Below, piece by piece: positions 6,001 to 7,091 of a stretch of DNA of 7,091 bases. The notes below the pieces were generated by a model. It saw only the letters and a list, made by a program, of their open reading frames with translations, ran no database searches and was not told the DNA's origin. This stretch comes from Spirochaetales bacterium (GTDB taxonomy: Bacteria; Spirochaetota; Spirochaetia; DSM-27196; SLST01), in contig DAOWMR010000141.1 in NCBI GenBank assembly GCA_030642995.1, forward strand, positions 1-7,091, in the 5' to 3' direction. Both the position numbers and the translations under genes were made by a program. Position 1 is the stretch's first letter. Each line of letters begins with the position of its first letter.

Positions 6001-7091
6001 CTAGTAACCCGATCCGGATTCAAGCTGCCGGCGAATGAGCAATGCCTGGGTATTGGACGGATCCACTTCCACTGCGGTGGTGATTGCGTCATACGCTGCT
6101 AATCTGTCCGACGTCACCCGTGAGATGGTGACGAAGACCGACGCGCTCTCGGACGGTAGCCCCGAACGTTGCGCCAGTTGCTCTGCATTGACGAGAGCCT
6201 CGGCCCCCTGCGCCGAGTTCCCGAAAGCGAAGTGCGCCAGTGCGAGATTCAAGGCCGTCATCCAGGAGGGGCTCGCTGCGTGTGCAGCGTTCAGTGAATC
6301 CACCGCGTCGGACCACTTACCGGCACGAGCAAGAGAGATACCGGTGTAGGTCTGAACCCAGGACGAGCCGATCTCGACGCGTGCAAGGAGATCGAGGATC
6401 GCCTCATTCTGTCCGCGTCCGGCGAGATACCAGACGGCAAATCGCAGGGCATCCTCGGGAACGTCCGGCTCCGCCACGAGGGTCCACACAGCCGCCTCGT
6501 AACCTCGAAGGTCCATGAGTGGTTCCAGTTTCAATCTGAGCAGCGACTCGCGGCTACCACCGTGCGGCCCGGTGTATTCCCCGAGCGACTCATATGCACT
6601 TTCCAGATCTGAGAGAGCGAGGTGAAGGGCTCGTTGCTCAACCGCTTGCCACGACTCCGGGAAGCCGGCCACCGCTGCATTGTAGTGGTCCATTGCTTCC
6701 TGAGGCGATACCGAAAGCCATGCGAGATTGAGATACGGTACATCGGACAACCCGGGCGTCTTCTGGATGAGATCCAGATAGATCTGTTCGGCCTCATCGT
6801 GCCAACCCATGGACATCAGAGCATCAGCCATGCGTGGAAGGACTCGTGTCTCGTCTTCGGCGTCGGCGTTGCTCAGTGCATTGAGCGAACCCGGTGCGTC
6901 TCCTGCATCGCGAGAAACGTCCGCCGCAAGCAGGGGGGCTCGCAGAGGAATAGACGCACCAACAACCATATCGAGAGCAAGAGCAACGTCACCGTCCCGC
7001 AAGAAAAGGATTGCCGCATCCGCAGCGTAGCGCCAGTCACCGGTGAGACGCCAAGCGCGCTCAAAATCCTCCGCGAGTGCGTGACCGTCCA
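6001..7091 (-). CDS. TPR-like helical-repeat protein, C-terminal part (5' end outside window)
   Basis: The frame is open from the right edge to a TAG at 6001-6003, giving about 362 visible residues; the true start lies beyond the window. A TTG at 7002 is an in-frame leucine codon with good protein on both sides of it, not the likely start. The sequence is almost wholly alpha-helical, Ala- and Leu-rich, with helix pairs of about 34 residues typical of tetratricopeptide repeats. The clearest are coded at 6846-6751 (GWHDEAEQIYLDLIQ), 6360-6265 (SLARAGKWSDAVDSL) and 6108-6019 (AYDAITTAVEVDP, then SNTQALLIRRQLE). Such repeats bind other proteins, and I cannot name a partner. With the N-terminus missing I cannot say whether it is exported or a lipoprotein. 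It stands first of the visible genes in the leftward operon, 24 bases before map. A conserved hypothetical next to map is also found in Treponema, as I recall. Confidence 0.75.
   Translation of the reverse strand, partial: DGHALAEDFERAWRLTGDWRYAADAAILFLRDGDVALALDMVVGASIPLRAPLLAADVSRDAGDAPGSLNALSNADAEDETRVLPRMADALMSMGWHDEAEQIYLDLIQKTPGLSDVPYLNLAWLSVSPQEAMDHYNAAVAGFPESWQAVEQRALHLALSDLESAYESLGEYTGPHGGSRESLLRLKLEPLMDLRGYEAAVWTLVAEPDVPEDALRFAVWYLAGRGQNEAILDLLARVEIGSSWVQTYTGISLARAGKWSDAVDSLNAAHAASPSWMTALNLALAHFAFGNSAQGAEALVNAEQLAQRSGLPSESASVFVTISRVTSDRLAAYDAITTAVEVDPSNTQALLIRRQLESGSGY

Noticed and set aside
5281..6102. A 273-codon open frame on the plus strand, opposite map and the end of the TPR-like gene.
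   Set aside because: It is antisense to an unmistakable map with all metal ligands, has no recognisable domain, and long antisense frames are common in GC-rich coding DNA.
7000..7002. TTG as a possible start of the TPR-like protein.
   Set aside because: The same frame continues upstream to the window edge with helix-forming, repeat-like protein, so the gene simply runs out of the window.
1..7091. Searched for a defence, mobile, CRISPR, tRNA/rRNA or secretion-system signature.
   Set aside because: Nearly all bases are covered by conserved housekeeping or envelope genes; no transposase, integrase, array of repeats or RNA fold was seen by eye.

Overview
The window looks like ordinary chromosomal DNA from a free-living or host-associated spirochaete, probably of the Spirochaeta/Treponema lineage. 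The grounds are indirect. The gene content and order resemble what I recall from Treponema pallidum: folD beside a TP0733-type outer-membrane beta-barrel, and htrA-map followed by a conserved hypothetical (TP0841-TP0843 area). A lipoprotein also carries a loose signal peptide ending LAGC. Base composition is moderately GC-rich. The lineage call rests on memory of those families and not on a search.

Layout. (1) Positions 1-1120, minus strand: folD, overlapped at its end by the start of purH (or an IMP-cyclohydrolase-only relative), which runs off the left edge. Together they link the one-carbon folate pool to the last steps of purine synthesis. (2) Positions 1121-1236: a short divergent intergenic region with one plausible promoter for the rightward genes. 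(3) Positions 1237-3090, plus strand: a two-gene cell-envelope operon of a small outer-membrane beta-barrel and a lipoprotein with a BNR/Asp-box motif, separated by 9 bp. (4) Positions 3123-7091, minus strand: a tightly packed operon transcribed leftward. It holds a TPR-like helical-repeat protein (start beyond the right edge), map (methionine aminopeptidase), htrA (serine protease with two PDZ domains) and a type I phosphoribosyltransferase. map/htrA overlap as ATGA and htrA/phosphoribosyltransferase as TAATG, so the last three are probably translationally coupled. This operon converges on the envelope operon with only 32 bp between them.

There is almost no non-coding DNA, and I see no mobile element, RNA gene, CRISPR array or phage gene. 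No clear novel system is present. The points most worth a second look are an in-frame run of eight G inside the beta-barrel gene (possible slipped-strand phase variation), the barrel/lipoprotein pair, a lipobox on HtrA that may make it a lipid-anchored protease, and a purine-salvage-type phosphoribosyltransferase coupled to htrA.
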